Shown here piece by piece: positions 37,387 through 48,598 of a DNA stretch of 64,000 bases. Numbering within the stretch: position 1 is the first letter of the stretch; the number at the start of each line of letters is the position of its first letter. Where the stretch lies: contig NZ_LZKP01000172.1 in NCBI RefSeq assembly GCF_001672895.1, forward strand, positions 62,001-126,000, given 5' to 3'. The stretch is from Mycobacterium sp. E740 (GTDB taxonomy: Bacteria > Actinomycetota > Actinomycetes > Mycobacteriales > Mycobacteriaceae). The notes under the pieces are model-generated. The model saw nothing but the letters and a program-made list of their open reading frames with translations, made no database searches and was not told the DNA's origin. A program made the position numbers and the translations under genes.

Positions 37387-37729
37387 CGACGGTTCGGCGA
37401 GCGTCCTCGCGGCGGCGATGGTCGCCGTGGTGCTGATGATCTGCGTCGGCGTGGGCTGTCTCGGCGTTGCGGTGGCAGCACGGCACCGTGCCCAGGCCGC
37501 CGCAGACCTCGGCGCACTCGCCGCAGCCCATCGGCTCGCATCGGGGGCCGACGCGGCATGTGCGGCGGCCGCCGTCGTAGCCGCCCAGATGCGCACTGCC
37601 ATCGTGCGTTGCGACGTCGCCGACCTCGATGTCGTTGTCGCCGTGGATGTCCCGGTGACAATCGGCCGCTTCGGACTGGGACCCGCGCGGGCGCAGGCGC
37701 GGGCGGGACCCGGAGACCCGGCGGGCTAG
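37361..37729 (+). CDS. TadG-like protein (Rv3654c type), start unresolved
   Basis: A pilus-like protein: HADDGSASVLAAAMVAVVLM is followed by a hydrophobic helix and the conserved ARHRAQAAADLGALAAAHRL of the Rv3654c/TadG group, with paired cysteines (ACAAAAV and VRCDVAD) and a Pro/Ala/Gly-rich tail. The nearest standard start in frame is GTG 37286, which adds a segment that is a shadow of the TadE gene. In-frame CTG codons at 37361, 37367 and 37376 overlap the end of TadE, and the first has AGGG upstream. It ends 4 bases inside the convergent PAS-like gene. Confidence 0.65.
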   Translation: MRLNRLHADDGSASVLAAAMVAVVLMICVGVGCLGVAVAARHRAQAAADLGALAAAHRLASGADAACAAAAVVAAQMRTAIVRCDVADLDVVVAVDVPVTIGRFGLGPARAQARAGPGDPAG

Positions 37730-38754
37730 GGCTCGGGGTGCCTACCTGTCGCGGCGATTTCTCCGGCGCTGGGTTGGCGCAGCGTCGCAAGTGCCGCGAA
37801 AACGTCGTCGTCGAGTTCGACCCGGTTCACCGTCACGTGCACCGGCGCCCACTCCTCGCCCCCGACACCTGTCATCCGCAGTACACCGGTGACGAAACAG
37901 TTCGTGAATTCGGTTGCCATCCGCTGCATCTCGGCGCGGTCGTCGGGATGTACCGCATGGTCACCGGCGAGGCTGACACGCCAGTCGAAAAACGGGGCCG
38001 GCTCGTCGAGCCATTTCAGCAGGGTCCAGTTCGCGGGGTCGACCAGCGCACGATGCGCACCGGGCTGGGCGAGCCCGTCGAGGATCCGCTGCGCGAGGTG
38101 GTCCGGCCGCGGTACGGTCGGCTCCTGCTCGCTGCGCCAGTTCATCGCCCGGCACAGCAGCCGGTCGGGCCCGTCGTCCTGGGGTTCGGCCACCGTGCGC
38201 GTCACGAAACCCACTGTGATCGGCTCGCCGCGATAGTCGGTGACGTCCCACGTGCTGCAGAAGGTGGTGCCCGGTTCGCGTTTGATCGCCATTGTCAGCA
38301 CCTTGGCCTCGCTCGGGTTGAGCTCGCGCATCGGCAAGTCGTCGGCGAAAGTGCGGTGCAGCGCAGGCTCCCGCTGGGGATCCCAGCCGCTGTTCAGTAG
38401 CGATTCCTCGGTGTCGGTGGCGGTTCCCGCGTCGAGGTCCCACACCAGCGCCCCAGGCACCGGCCGCGGTGGTGGTTCCATGTCGGGCGGCCCGATCCAG
38501 ATGTGCACACCGTGTATACGGCCGTCGGTCATCTGCACGACCTCGGTGCGGATGACGCGGTCGTTCTTCGGTGTGATGCTGCTCAGGCCCTGCTGCGCGC
38601 GCACTGTCTCGGCGATGGCACTCTGCACGGCCATCAGATGTGGATTGCGGCGCAGGAACGCGCCGATCGGAATCAGGTTCCTGGTTCGACGACCCTGCGC
38701 GACCACGGACGGCTCATCGCCCAGCGTCTCCACGAGCAGCCAGTCGTGGGTCAT
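37726..38754 (-). CDS. Multi-domain PAS-like protein (Rv3651 type)
   Basis: A 342-residue soluble protein matching Rv3651 in order, length and ending. I see a GAF/PAS-like N-terminal half (DWLLVETLGDEPSVVAQGRR, VIRTEVVQMTDGRIHGVHIW) and two further PAS-like parts (TTFCSTWDVTDYRGEPITVG; FDWRVSLAGDHAVHPDDRAE). No kinase, cyclase or HTH domain is attached, so it may sense a ligand and act by protein contact. Published structural work on Rv3651, as I recall, describes three PAS-like domains. A perfect 18-base palindrome lies about 108 bases upstream of its start. Confidence 0.8.
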   Translation of the reverse strand: MTHDWLLVETLGDEPSVVAQGRRTRNLIPIGAFLRRNPHLMAVQSAIAETVRAQQGLSSITPKNDRVIRTEVVQMTDGRIHGVHIWIGPPDMEPPPRPVPGALVWDLDAGTATDTEESLLNSGWDPQREPALHRTFADDLPMRELNPSEAKVLTMAIKREPGTTFCSTWDVTDYRGEPITVGFVTRTVAEPQDDGPDRLLCRAMNWRSEQEPTVPRPDHLAQRILDGLAQPGAHRALVDPANWTLLKWLDEPAPFFDWRVSLAGDHAVHPDDRAEMQRMATEFTNCFVTGVLRMTGVGGEEWAPVHVTVNRVELDDDVFAALATLRQPSAGEIAATGRHPEP

Positions 38755-38861
38755 GGCACCACCTTACCGACGAGGGGCGCGGCGCCCGGGCAGACGGACG
38801 GGTGCGGATTTCGTTGCCCATCGGCCGTACCAGGACTTTCGTGACTGTCGGTGCCGGAAAT

Positions 38862-38879
38862 GGGTAGTTGCAACTACCC
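38862..38879. promoter_or_regulatory. Perfect 18-base palindrome upstream of PAS-like gene
   Basis: GGGTAGTTGCAACTACCC is an uninterrupted perfect palindrome, 108 bases upstream of the PAS-like gene's ATG and 166 bases from the helicase stop. No other copy was noticed in the window. Its form is that of an operator for a dimeric regulator. Confidence 0.5.
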
Positions 38880-39004
38880 CGACGACGAGGTAATTTTCGT
38901 CTGCACCCGGTGTCCGGGATAGGGAACGGATTGCGTTGTCCGGCCGTTCCCCGCAAGATTCGCGCGAGGCGCTCGACTCACGGCCCAAAACGCGGAAACC
39001 GTGG

Positions 39005-39031
39005 GGGCGACCGTCGAGGGGTCGGTCGCCC
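39005..39031. terminator. Hairpin downstream of helicase gene
   Basis: GGGCGACCG (39005-39013) pairs with CGGTCGCCC (39023-39031) around a 9-base loop. It lies 14 bases beyond the helicase stop on the minus strand. On the plus strand it is followed by TTCT. It probably ends helicase transcription before the PAS-like gene's promoter. Confidence 0.6.
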
Positions 39032-39044
39032 TTCTGCACGGCCG

Positions 39045-41372
39045 TCACGGCGCATGGTCGGCAATCTCGCGCAGGACCAGGCGCAGCACCCGTACCGCGC
39101 CGTCCTTGTCCAACGGGTCATTTCCATTGCCACACTTGGGTGACTGCACACAAGACGGGCAACCCGCAGGGCATTCACAGGCTTCGATTGCATCGGCTGT
39201 CGCTGCCCACCAGATGGCGAGCCTGCGGAATCCGCGGTCGGCGAAGCCCGCCCCGCCCGGATAGCCGTCGTAGACGAAGATCGAGGGCAAGCCCTGCACC
39301 GGTCCGACCGCCGTCGACACCCCGCCGATGTCGCCGCGATCGCAGCTGGCGACCAACGGCAACAGGCCGATGGCCGCATGTTCTGCCGCGTGCAGGGCGC
39401 CGGGTACCCGCAACAGGTCGATGCCGTTGCGCTGCAACATGTCTGGGTCGATCGTGCACATCACCGCAGTGGTGTCCAGTGTGCGGGTGGGCATCTCCAG
39501 CTCGACGAAATCGATCACCTCACCGGTCATGCTGCGGCGAAGATAGCCAGTGACTGTGTTGGTCACCGAGACCGGTACGAGCCCAATGGTCACCGGACCG
39601 AACGCTTTTCGTTCGCCCTCGCCGGTGACCGAGATGTCGGCCACTTCCCGGGCTGACGTGGTGTAGCCGGGTTCGGCGGCGTGCACGAATGCCACGCCGT
39701 CTTCGAAGTCGAGAGAGTCGACCACGTAGCTGTCGCCCTGATGCAGATACACCGCACCGGGGTACACCGAAGCGGGTGCTTGCCCCGCACCGGTGCTCCC
39801 CAGCATGCGCCCGGTGCCGGCCTCGAGGATCGCGATCTGCCCGCCCAGTCCGCCTCGAATGTCGACCGCCGGATGGGGATCCATGCCGGGTGTGGGGAAG
39901 TATCCGCTCGGCCGTCGGCGCAGCAACCCGTCGTCGACGAGAGCGTCCGCCACCGCCTCGGCGTTCCAGGTCCGCACCTCGGCATCGGTCAGCGGAAGCT
40001 CGGTGGCTGCGCAAAGAACTTGCGGCCCAAGCACATACGGGTTCGTCGGATCGATGACGACGCGTTCGATCGGCTTGTCCAGCAGTGCGGCCGGGTGGTG
40101 CACCAGATAGGTGTCCAACGGATCGTCGCGGGCGATCAACACGATCAGCGCACCCTGGCCGCGGCGGCCCGACCGGCCGGCCTGCTGCCAGAAAGACGTC
40201 ACGGTGCCTGGAAAGCCAGCCAAGACAACGGCATCCAGGCCCGCGATGTCCACGCCGAGCTCCAGCGCGTTCGTCGTCGCCAGACCGCGCAGTTCCCCGT
40301 CGGCCAGCGCGCGTTCGAGCGCGCGTCGATCCTCGGCGAGGTAACCGGCACGATAGGACGCGACCCGGCCGACGAGCTGGGGCGCCCGCTCTTGCAACCG
40401 GGCCCGTGCCCCGAGGGCCGTCAGTTCGGCCCCGCGGCGCGAACGCACGAATGTCAGCATCCGGGCGCCCTCGGCGATCAGGTCGGCCATCACTCCTGCG
40501 GCTTCCGCACCCGCCGATCGTCTTACGGGAGCCCCGTTTTCGCCTACCAGGTCGTCGAGCAGGGGAGGCTCCCACAGCGCGACGGTGCGCGCACCTTGGG
40601 GTGACCCGTCGTCAGTCACCTCGACGACGGTCTGGCCGATGAGCTCGGAGGCGGTCTGTGCCGGCGCGGCCGTCGTCGCGCTGGCGAAAATGACCGTGGG
40701 CATGCTGCCGGTGGCCGAGTATCTCGCGCACAACCGCAGCAGCCGGCGCAGCACCATCGCTACGTTCGACCCAAAAACACCGCGGTAGTAATGGCATTCG
40801 TCGACGACGACGTAGCGCAGGTTGCGCAGGAACACCGCCCAGCGCGCATGGTTGCGCAGCAGCGAGAGGTGGATCATGTCGGGATTGGAGAAGATCCACC
40901 GCGACCGTTCGCGCGCGAAACGCCGCACGTCGCTGGGGCTGTCTCCGTCGTAGGCGCACGGCGCGACGTCGGGCAGCGGCACAGCCTCGGTGAGCGCCAC
41001 CGCAGTTCGCAGCTGATCGTGGCCGAGCGCCTTGGTCGGCGACAGGTACAGCGCCCTGGCTCGTGGATCCGTCCTCAAGGCCGTCAGGATGGGCAGCTGA
41101 TAGGCCAGCGACTTGCCCGAAGCGGTGCCGGTGCACAGCACGACGTGGCGGCCGTCGCGAGCGAGTTCGGCTGCAGCGAGCTGATGTGACCACGGCGCCT
41201 CGACGCCGCGATCAACGAACGCCCGCACCACATCTGGGTCGGCCCAGTGCGGCCACCGCTGCGGGCGGCCTTGCCGGGGCGGCAGGTCCGCGACGTGGCG
41301 CAGCGGATTCTGCCCGCCCTGCCCTGTGCCTTCGACCGCGCAAGCCAGCAGCTCGCGGCCGAAATCAACCAT
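39045..41372 (-). CDS. sftH: SftH/Hrq1-type superfamily II DNA helicase
   Basis: A 775-residue DEAD/H-type helicase with a DUF1998 C-terminus. The N-terminal motor has Walker A VLCTGTASGKSLAYQLPI, motif Ib YLSPTKALGHDQL, the DECH box YVVVDECHYYRG and motif III FASATT. The second domain has TNALELGVDIAGLDAVVLAG and QQAGRSGRRGQGA. The C-terminal cysteine cluster (ACECPAGCPSCVQSPKCGNG by translation) binds metal. The M. smegmatis enzyme SftH, which I take to be the orthologue, is a 3'-5' translocase and helicase. ATG 41372 is chosen because AGGAGGG lies just before it; the upstream ATG lacks room for a ribosome site. Confidence 0.87.
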   Translation of the reverse strand: MVDFGRELLACAVEGTGQGGQNPLRHVADLPPRQGRPQRWPHWADPDVVRAFVDRGVEAPWSHQLAAAELARDGRHVVLCTGTASGKSLAYQLPILTALRTDPRARALYLSPTKALGHDQLRTAVALTEAVPLPDVAPCAYDGDSPSDVRRFARERSRWIFSNPDMIHLSLLRNHARWAVFLRNLRYVVVDECHYYRGVFGSNVAMVLRRLLRLCARYSATGSMPTVIFASATTAAPAQTASELIGQTVVEVTDDGSPQGARTVALWEPPLLDDLVGENGAPVRRSAGAEAAGVMADLIAEGARMLTFVRSRRGAELTALGARARLQERAPQLVGRVASYRAGYLAEDRRALERALADGELRGLATTNALELGVDIAGLDAVVLAGFPGTVTSFWQQAGRSGRRGQGALIVLIARDDPLDTYLVHHPAALLDKPIERVVIDPTNPYVLGPQVLCAATELPLTDAEVRTWNAEAVADALVDDGLLRRRPSGYFPTPGMDPHPAVDIRGGLGGQIAILEAGTGRMLGSTGAGQAPASVYPGAVYLHQGDSYVVDSLDFEDGVAFVHAAEPGYTTSAREVADISVTGEGERKAFGPVTIGLVPVSVTNTVTGYLRRSMTGEVIDFVELEMPTRTLDTTAVMCTIDPDMLQRNGIDLLRVPGALHAAEHAAIGLLPLVASCDRGDIGGVSTAVGPVQGLPSIFVYDGYPGGAGFADRGFRRLAIWWAATADAIEACECPAGCPSCVQSPKCGNGNDPLDKDGAVRVLRLVLREIADHAP

Positions 41373-41498
41373 CGATCGCCCTCCTGAGTGCACCGCTTAG
41401 GTGAATTGTTCCCCACTTACCAGCGCCGAGACTGTACGCAGCGGCGACGAACGTGATTGACTAAGCGCGGTCGCAGCTTCTGTGTTCGTGTACTAGCA

Positions 41499-41535
41499 CT
41501 CGCAGGAACGACGTTGCGATCGCGGTTCCTGCGAG
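41499..41535 (+). promoter_or_regulatory. Hairpin in the cspA leader/promoter region
   Basis: CTCGCAGGAAC (41499-41509) pairs perfectly with GTTCCTGCGAG (41525-41535) around a 15-base loop. TACTAG at 41491-41496 could be a -10 element, which would place the hairpin at the 5' end of a cspA leader of about 150 bases. Cold-shock genes often have long structured leaders. An operator is the alternative. The remaining 115 bases up to the cspA start hold only the AGGAA ribosome site that I can name. Confidence 0.4.
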
Positions 41536-41650
41536 GGTTGTAGGTCGGGTTCAGTTCCGAGCTTCCACGAAGGAGAGCGGTCGGAACGGGCCCGGTGTAC
41601 CGAAACACGGTGGACCGCACCCGGTGAATAAGAGAAGGAAACAACAGGAA

Positions 41651-41854
41651 ATGCCACAGGGAACTGTGAAGTGGTTCAACGCGGAGAAGGGCTTCGGCTT
41701 CATCGCCCCGGAGGACGGGTCCGCTGACGTCTTTGTCCACTACACGGAGATTCAGGGCAGCGGCTTCCGCACCCTGGAGGAGAACCAGAAAGTCGAGTTC
41801 GAGGTCGGCCAGAGCCCCAAGGGGCCTCAGGCCACGGGTGTTCGGGCCGTCTAG
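41651..41854 (+). CDS. cspA: Cold-shock protein A
   Basis: A 67-residue cold-shock domain protein: [20 protein letters not shown] carries RNP1 (KGFGFI), and DVFVHYTEI is RNP2. It binds single-stranded RNA/DNA as a chaperone. AGGAA precedes the ATG at 41651; the in-frame ATG 27 bases upstream is less likely because family members start at MPQGTVKWF. It is followed by an intrinsic-type hairpin. Confidence 0.95.
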   Translation: MPQGTVKWFNAEKGFGFIAPEDGSADVFVHYTEIQGSGFRTLEENQKVEFEVGQSPKGPQATGVRAV

Positions 41855-41878
41855 AGCGACCAACACGAACTGAAGGCG

Positions 41879-41917
41879 ACACCCCGCGCGCATCCGAGAC
41901 CGGCTGCGGCGGGGTGT
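41879..41917 (+). terminator. cspA terminator hairpin
   Basis: ACACCCCGC (41879-41887) pairs with GCGGGGTGT (41909-41917), 25 bases after the cspA stop, followed by TCGCTATT. It is a likely transcription terminator for the monocistronic cspA message. Confidence 0.6.
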
Positions 41918-41984
41918 TCGCTATTACGGCGCGCTTCGGCCGAGCCGACACAGCAGATGTCGTCGCCTGGCTTACTGTCGGTCT

Positions 41985-42575
41985 GTGAGCCAGCTGTCGT
42001 TCTTCTCGGCGGAGTCGGTGCCCCCCGCGGTCGCCGATCTCACCGGGGTGCTCGCCGCGCCGGGCCAGGTGGTCGTGATCGGTTCGGGCTCACAGCAGGG
42101 TGCGCGGCTGTCGGTGGTGGTCGACCACATGTGGCGGGCGGAGGCGCTGGCCGAGATGATCGTCGAGGCCGGCCTGCAGCCGGAAATCGCCCGCACCGAC
42201 GAGCACACGCCGCTGGTGCGCACCACGGTCGACCCCCGGCTGGTGGGCATCGCAGCCGAGTGGACCCGCGGCGCCGTCAAGACCGTGCCCCCGCAGTGGT
42301 TGCCTGGGCCGCGCGAGCTGAGGGCCTGGACGTTGGCGGCGGGCGCACCGGAGGCCGATCGCTATCTGCTCGGGTTGGATCCGCACGCGCCGGACACGCA
42401 CTCGCCGCTTGCGTCGGCAATGATGCGGGTGGGGATCGCGCCGACGCTGATCGGCACTCGCGGCTCTCGCCCGGCCTTGCGGATCAGCGGTCGGCGACGG
42501 TTATCGCGCCTGGTAGAGAACGTGGGGGAACCGCCGGGCAATGTGGAGGCGTTCCACCAGTGGCCGCGTATTTGA
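41985..42575 (+). CDS. Conserved hypothetical protein (Rv3647c type)
   Basis: A 196-residue protein next to topA, as in M. tuberculosis. It begins MSQLSFFSAESVPPAVADLT and contains QVVVIGSGSQQGARLSVVVD, WRAEALAEMIVEAGL and a basic C-terminus (GTRGSRPALRISGRRRLSRL). No membrane segment or catalytic motif is visible. The basic tail and location suggest a nucleic-acid-related role but this is weak. GTG 41985 is the start. A 136-base gap leads to topA, so co-transcription is possible. Confidence 0.75.
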   Translation: MSQLSFFSAESVPPAVADLTGVLAAPGQVVVIGSGSQQGARLSVVVDHMWRAEALAEMIVEAGLQPEIARTDEHTPLVRTTVDPRLVGIAAEWTRGAVKTVPPQWLPGPRELRAWTLAAGAPEADRYLLGLDPHAPDTHSPLASAMMRVGIAPTLIGTRGSRPALRISGRRRLSRLVENVGEPPGNVEAFHQWPRI

Positions 42576-42711
42576 CACGTGTATCGAGGGGGGCCAGTTT
42601 GCGTCGGGTCGCGCGGGGTGCGAAATTGTCAGTTGCCGACGGGGTCGAGGGGCCGCAGCATGCGGAATTCGGCGCCATGTCGGCGATTGACGAAGTGGAG
42701 CGTAAGTAAAG

Positions 42712-45507
<2,796 letters not shown>

Positions 45508-45530
45508 TCCGCCCGAGCGTGTGCGCGAGG

Positions 45531-47141
45531 TCAGCGCGCTTCTTCGGACACCACTTCACATTCGGCGTCGGCTCGGTTCGGTGCGATCAGGTTCAACGGC
45601 CTGGCCAACTGTGTCGGCGCGACACGCCCGCGCAAGTTGACGATCTCGCCGACGTCCCAGCACAGCGCCTCGGCGTCGAGCGCGCCGCTGACCGCGATCG
45701 CCGACGCCAGCACGTGGCCCTCTTCGAGCTTGGCCAGCTCGGTCAGCCGCGCCGCCTCGTTGACCGGATCGCCGATCACCGTGTACTCGAAGCGCGCCTG
45801 CGCGCCGATATGCCCGGCGATAGCGCGGCCGGACGACACCCCGATGCCGAATTCCGTCTGGCCCAGCACTTCGATCAGCTCGTCGTGCAGTTCTCGCGAG
45901 GCGGCCAACGCGGCACCACACGCGTCGGGATGCTCGATCGGTGCGCCGAAGATGGCCAGTGCGGCGTCACCCTGGAACTTGTTGACGAAGCCGCCGTGCC
46001 GGTTGACCGTGTCGACCACGACGCGGAAGAAGTCGTTGAGCAGGCTGACGACCTCGGCGGCCGGGATCGTCGCGGCCAGCTGCGTCGAGCCGACCAGGTC
46101 GACGAACAGCACCGCGACGTCACGCTCCACACCGCCCAGTTCGGTGCCCCGCTCCAGCGCGCGGCGAGCCACGTCCTCCCCGACGTAGCGTCCGAACAGG
46201 TCTCGCAACCGCTGCCGTTCGGCCAGGTCGCGCACCATGTCGTTGAAGCCGGCCTGCAGCAGGCCGAGCTCGCTGGCGTCGTAGATCTGCATGTGCGCGT
46301 TGTAGTTGCCGCGCTGCACCTCGCCCAGGGCCCACCGCAATTGACGGAGCGGGTCGGCGATCGACATCGCGACCAACACGGTGCCGGCCAGCCCGACCAC
46401 CAGCGCGGCGATCGCCAGGATCAGGATCGGCGTGATGAGGCGGTCGGCGGATGCGGTGAGGATCTCGAACTTGCTGGCCACCAAGGCCAGCACGATCGCG
46501 ATGATCGGCACCGCGGTGGACAGCACCCACGTCATCACCTGGCGCCGGACGACACCCGGGGCGCGAAAGTTCTCCGGGACCCCGCCGCGCAGGGCGGCCA
46601 CCGCCACGGGCCGCAGCACCCGCTCGGACTGCAGGTAGCCGATGATCGCGGTCGCGGTGGCGCCCAGGCCCGTTGCCACGGCGACCACCGGCGCTGACTT
46701 GCTGGCCACCGGCCAACTGGCGACGATGAACACCACCGAGCCGAGAAACCAGTTCACCGCGTTGATCACCGAGCGGTACAACGGCATCTTCAGCGCCCGG
46801 GTGCGCGCCACCTCGGTGTCGGCAGGGTCACCCCGGTCGCCGAGCAGCATGTCGCGGCGCTGCCAGCGCATGACGGGGATGAGCAACCGCAGGCTCCAGT
46901 ACGCCGCGATGGTGAACGAGACGAACAGGAAGCCGAGGAAGACCGCGAGGTTGAACGCGGGCAGGTCCTGCAGCTGGATGCGGTCCTCGGGGGGCAGGCC
47001 GAACCTCAGGAAGCTCAGGACCAGAAGTGCGCCGATGATGTCGGCCTGCACCATGCCCAGCGTGAACACCGGCCACGGGGTGCGCGCAGCCCATCGGACG
47101 AATGCGCTGATTCGCCCGATCGGTCTCGCGTCCATGGCCAC
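45531..47141 (-). CDS. Membrane class III adenylate cyclase with HAMP (Rv3645 type)
   Basis: A 536-residue cyclase. Six hydrophobic segments in residues 1-255 (such as AAYWSLRLLIPVM and VLALVASKFEI) form the membrane part. The HAMP linker follows (PLRQLRWALGEVQRGNYNAH), then the catalytic domain from about residue 340: VAVLFVDLVGSTQLAATIPA with the first metal Asp, GGFVNKFQGDAALAIFGAP with the Lys and second Asp, and FEYTVIGDPVNEAARL. It makes cAMP, the ligand of Crp. In M. tuberculosis Rv3645 is a major cAMP source linked to fatty-acid metabolism. It is divergent from holB. Confidence 0.9.
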   Translation of the reverse strand: MAMDARPIGRISAFVRWAARTPWPVFTLGMVQADIIGALLVLSFLRFGLPPEDRIQLQDLPAFNLAVFLGFLFVSFTIAAYWSLRLLIPVMRWQRRDMLLGDRGDPADTEVARTRALKMPLYRSVINAVNWFLGSVVFIVASWPVASKSAPVVAVATGLGATATAIIGYLQSERVLRPVAVAALRGGVPENFRAPGVVRRQVMTWVLSTAVPIIAIVLALVASKFEILTASADRLITPILILAIAALVVGLAGTVLVAMSIADPLRQLRWALGEVQRGNYNAHMQIYDASELGLLQAGFNDMVRDLAERQRLRDLFGRYVGEDVARRALERGTELGGVERDVAVLFVDLVGSTQLAATIPAAEVVSLLNDFFRVVVDTVNRHGGFVNKFQGDAALAIFGAPIEHPDACGAALAASRELHDELIEVLGQTEFGIGVSSGRAIAGHIGAQARFEYTVIGDPVNEAARLTELAKLEEGHVLASAIAVSGALDAEALCWDVGEIVNLRGRVAPTQLARPLNLIAPNRADAECEVVSEEAR

Positions 47142-47223
47142 GCGTCAACCGTATCGGGCATCGGGGACGTGTACGGGTGCTGTGAGACGGACGTGTCGGT
47201 TCGCAGCATTACTGTTATCTGCG

Positions 47224-48432
47224 ATGCCCGGGGTTTTCTCACGTCTGGTCGGCCAGCACGCTGTTGAGGCCGAGTTGGTGGCCGCCGCTCGCGCCGCACG
47301 AGGTGAGACGGCTCACATCGGACAGGTCCGCGGGACCATGACACATGCGTGGCTCATTACGGGCCCGCCCGGCTCGGGCCGGTCGGTGGCGGCGTTGTGT
47401 TTCGCGGCCGCGCTGCAGTGCACATCGGACGGTGTGCCCGGCTGCGGTGCGTGCCGGGCGTGCACGACGACGATGGCCGGCACGCATGCCGATGTGCGGC
47501 GCATCATTCCGGAAGGGCTGTCGATCGGCGTCGACGAGATGCGCGGCATCGTGCAGATCGCGTCGCGGCGGCCAAGCACCGGGCGGTGGCAGGTCGTGGT
47601 GATCGAGGATGCCGACCGATTGACCGAGGGCGCGGCCAACGCCCTGCTCAAGGTGGTGGAGGAGCCGCCGCCCTCGACGGTGTTCCTGCTGTGTGCACCG
47701 TCGGTGGACCCCGAGGACATCGCGATCACGCTGCGTTCGCGCTGCCGGCATGAGGCGCTGGTGACACCGACGGTGGACGCGATCGCAGACGTGCTGATTG
47801 GCAGCGACGGGTTGCCGGAGCAGGAGGCGCGCTGGGCGGCGTCGGTCAGCGGCGGCCATGTCGGCAGGGCGAGGCGACTGGCCACCGACGAGGCGGCGCG
47901 TGAGCGCAGGAAGAGGGCGCTGGGGCTGGCGCGGGATGCGGCAACGCCGTCGCGGGCCTACGCGGCCGCCGAGGAGTTGGTGAAGACCGCCGAGGACGAG
48001 GCCCTGGCGTTGACTGTCGACCGCAGCGAAGCCGAGACCGAGGAGTTGCGCACCGCGCTCGGGGCGGGCGGCACCGGAAAGGGCACGGCCGGTTCGCTGC
48101 GCGGAGCTGCGGGCGCACTCAATGCTCTTGAGCGACGGCAGAAGTCACGCAAGACACGCGCGTCGCGCGACTCGCTCGACCGGGCGCTGATCGACCTGGC
48201 GACGTACTTCCGTGATGCGCTGCTGGTGGCCTCGAGTGCCCGAGATGTCCAGCGGAACCATCCCGACATGGCGGACGAGGTCGCCAAGATCGCCGCGCAC
48301 GCGTCACCGGAGAAGCTGCTGCGCTGCATCGAGGCGGTGCTGGAGTGCCGCGAAGCGCTGACGCTCAACGTCAAGCCGAAGTTCGCGGTCGACGCGATGG
48401 TGGCCACCGTGGGCCGCGCGTTGCGCGACTGA
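47224..48432 (+). CDS. holB: DNA polymerase III delta-prime subunit
   Basis: A 402-residue clamp-loader subunit (Rv3644c orthologue). The AAA+ fold has AWLITGPPGSGRSVAALCFA; the P-loop Lys is replaced by Arg, as expected for delta-prime, which does not hydrolyse ATP. A zinc module is formed by CTSDGVPGCGACRAC. The motif IEDADRLTEGAANALLKVVE is followed by LRSRCRHEAL, the SRC trigger for the neighbouring ATPase. A long Arg/Lys-rich linker precedes the C-terminal collar domain. ATG 47224 follows the short divergent promoter shared with the cyclase gene; upstream open frame is shadow. Confidence 0.92.
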   Translation: MPGVFSRLVGQHAVEAELVAAARAARGETAHIGQVRGTMTHAWLITGPPGSGRSVAALCFAAALQCTSDGVPGCGACRACTTTMAGTHADVRRIIPEGLSIGVDEMRGIVQIASRRPSTGRWQVVVIEDADRLTEGAANALLKVVEEPPPSTVFLLCAPSVDPEDIAITLRSRCRHEALVTPTVDAIADVLIGSDGLPEQEARWAASVSGGHVGRARRLATDEAARERRKRALGLARDAATPSRAYAAAEELVKTAEDEALALTVDRSEAETEELRTALGAGGTGKGTAGSLRGAAGALNALERRQKSRKTRASRDSLDRALIDLATYFRDALLVASSARDVQRNHPDMADEVAKIAAHASPEKLLRCIEAVLECREALTLNVKPKFAVDAMVATVGRALRD

Positions 48433-48482
48433 GTTGGGTCCACGGCGGACGCTGCCGTAGACTCGTCCCGCCTGTAGGGCAC

Positions 48483-48558
48483 GCCACCTTAGCTCAGTCG
48501 GCAGAGCGGCTCACTCGTAATGAGCAGGTCAGGAGTTCGATTCTCCTAGGTGGCTCCA
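48483..48558 (+). tRNA. tRNA-Thr (anticodon CGT)
   Basis: The gene starts GCCACCTTAGCTCAGTCGGC and folds as a cloverleaf: acceptor GCCACCT/AGGTGGC, D-arm GCTC-AGTCGGCA-GAGC, anticodon arm GCTCA-CTCGTAA-TGAGC with anticodon CGT, and T-arm AGGAG-TTCGATT-CTCCT. CCA is encoded. It lies just downstream of holB, as in M. tuberculosis, and marks the border to the accessory lipoprotein and WXG-like protein pair. Confidence 0.95.
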
Positions 48559-48598
48559 ATTGGCGCCGTTCAGGTGCATGTGTCGTACGCTCACGGCG

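Noticed and set aside
38755..39044. A PE-type gene as found at this position in M. tuberculosis (Rv3650)
   Set aside because: No PE-like start or any convincing reading frame is present in the gap; only the palindrome and a hairpin are seen.
47224..48432. Loss of the P-loop lysine in the delta-prime subunit as an anomaly
   Set aside because: Delta-prime subunits normally lack a functional P-loop, so this is expected.
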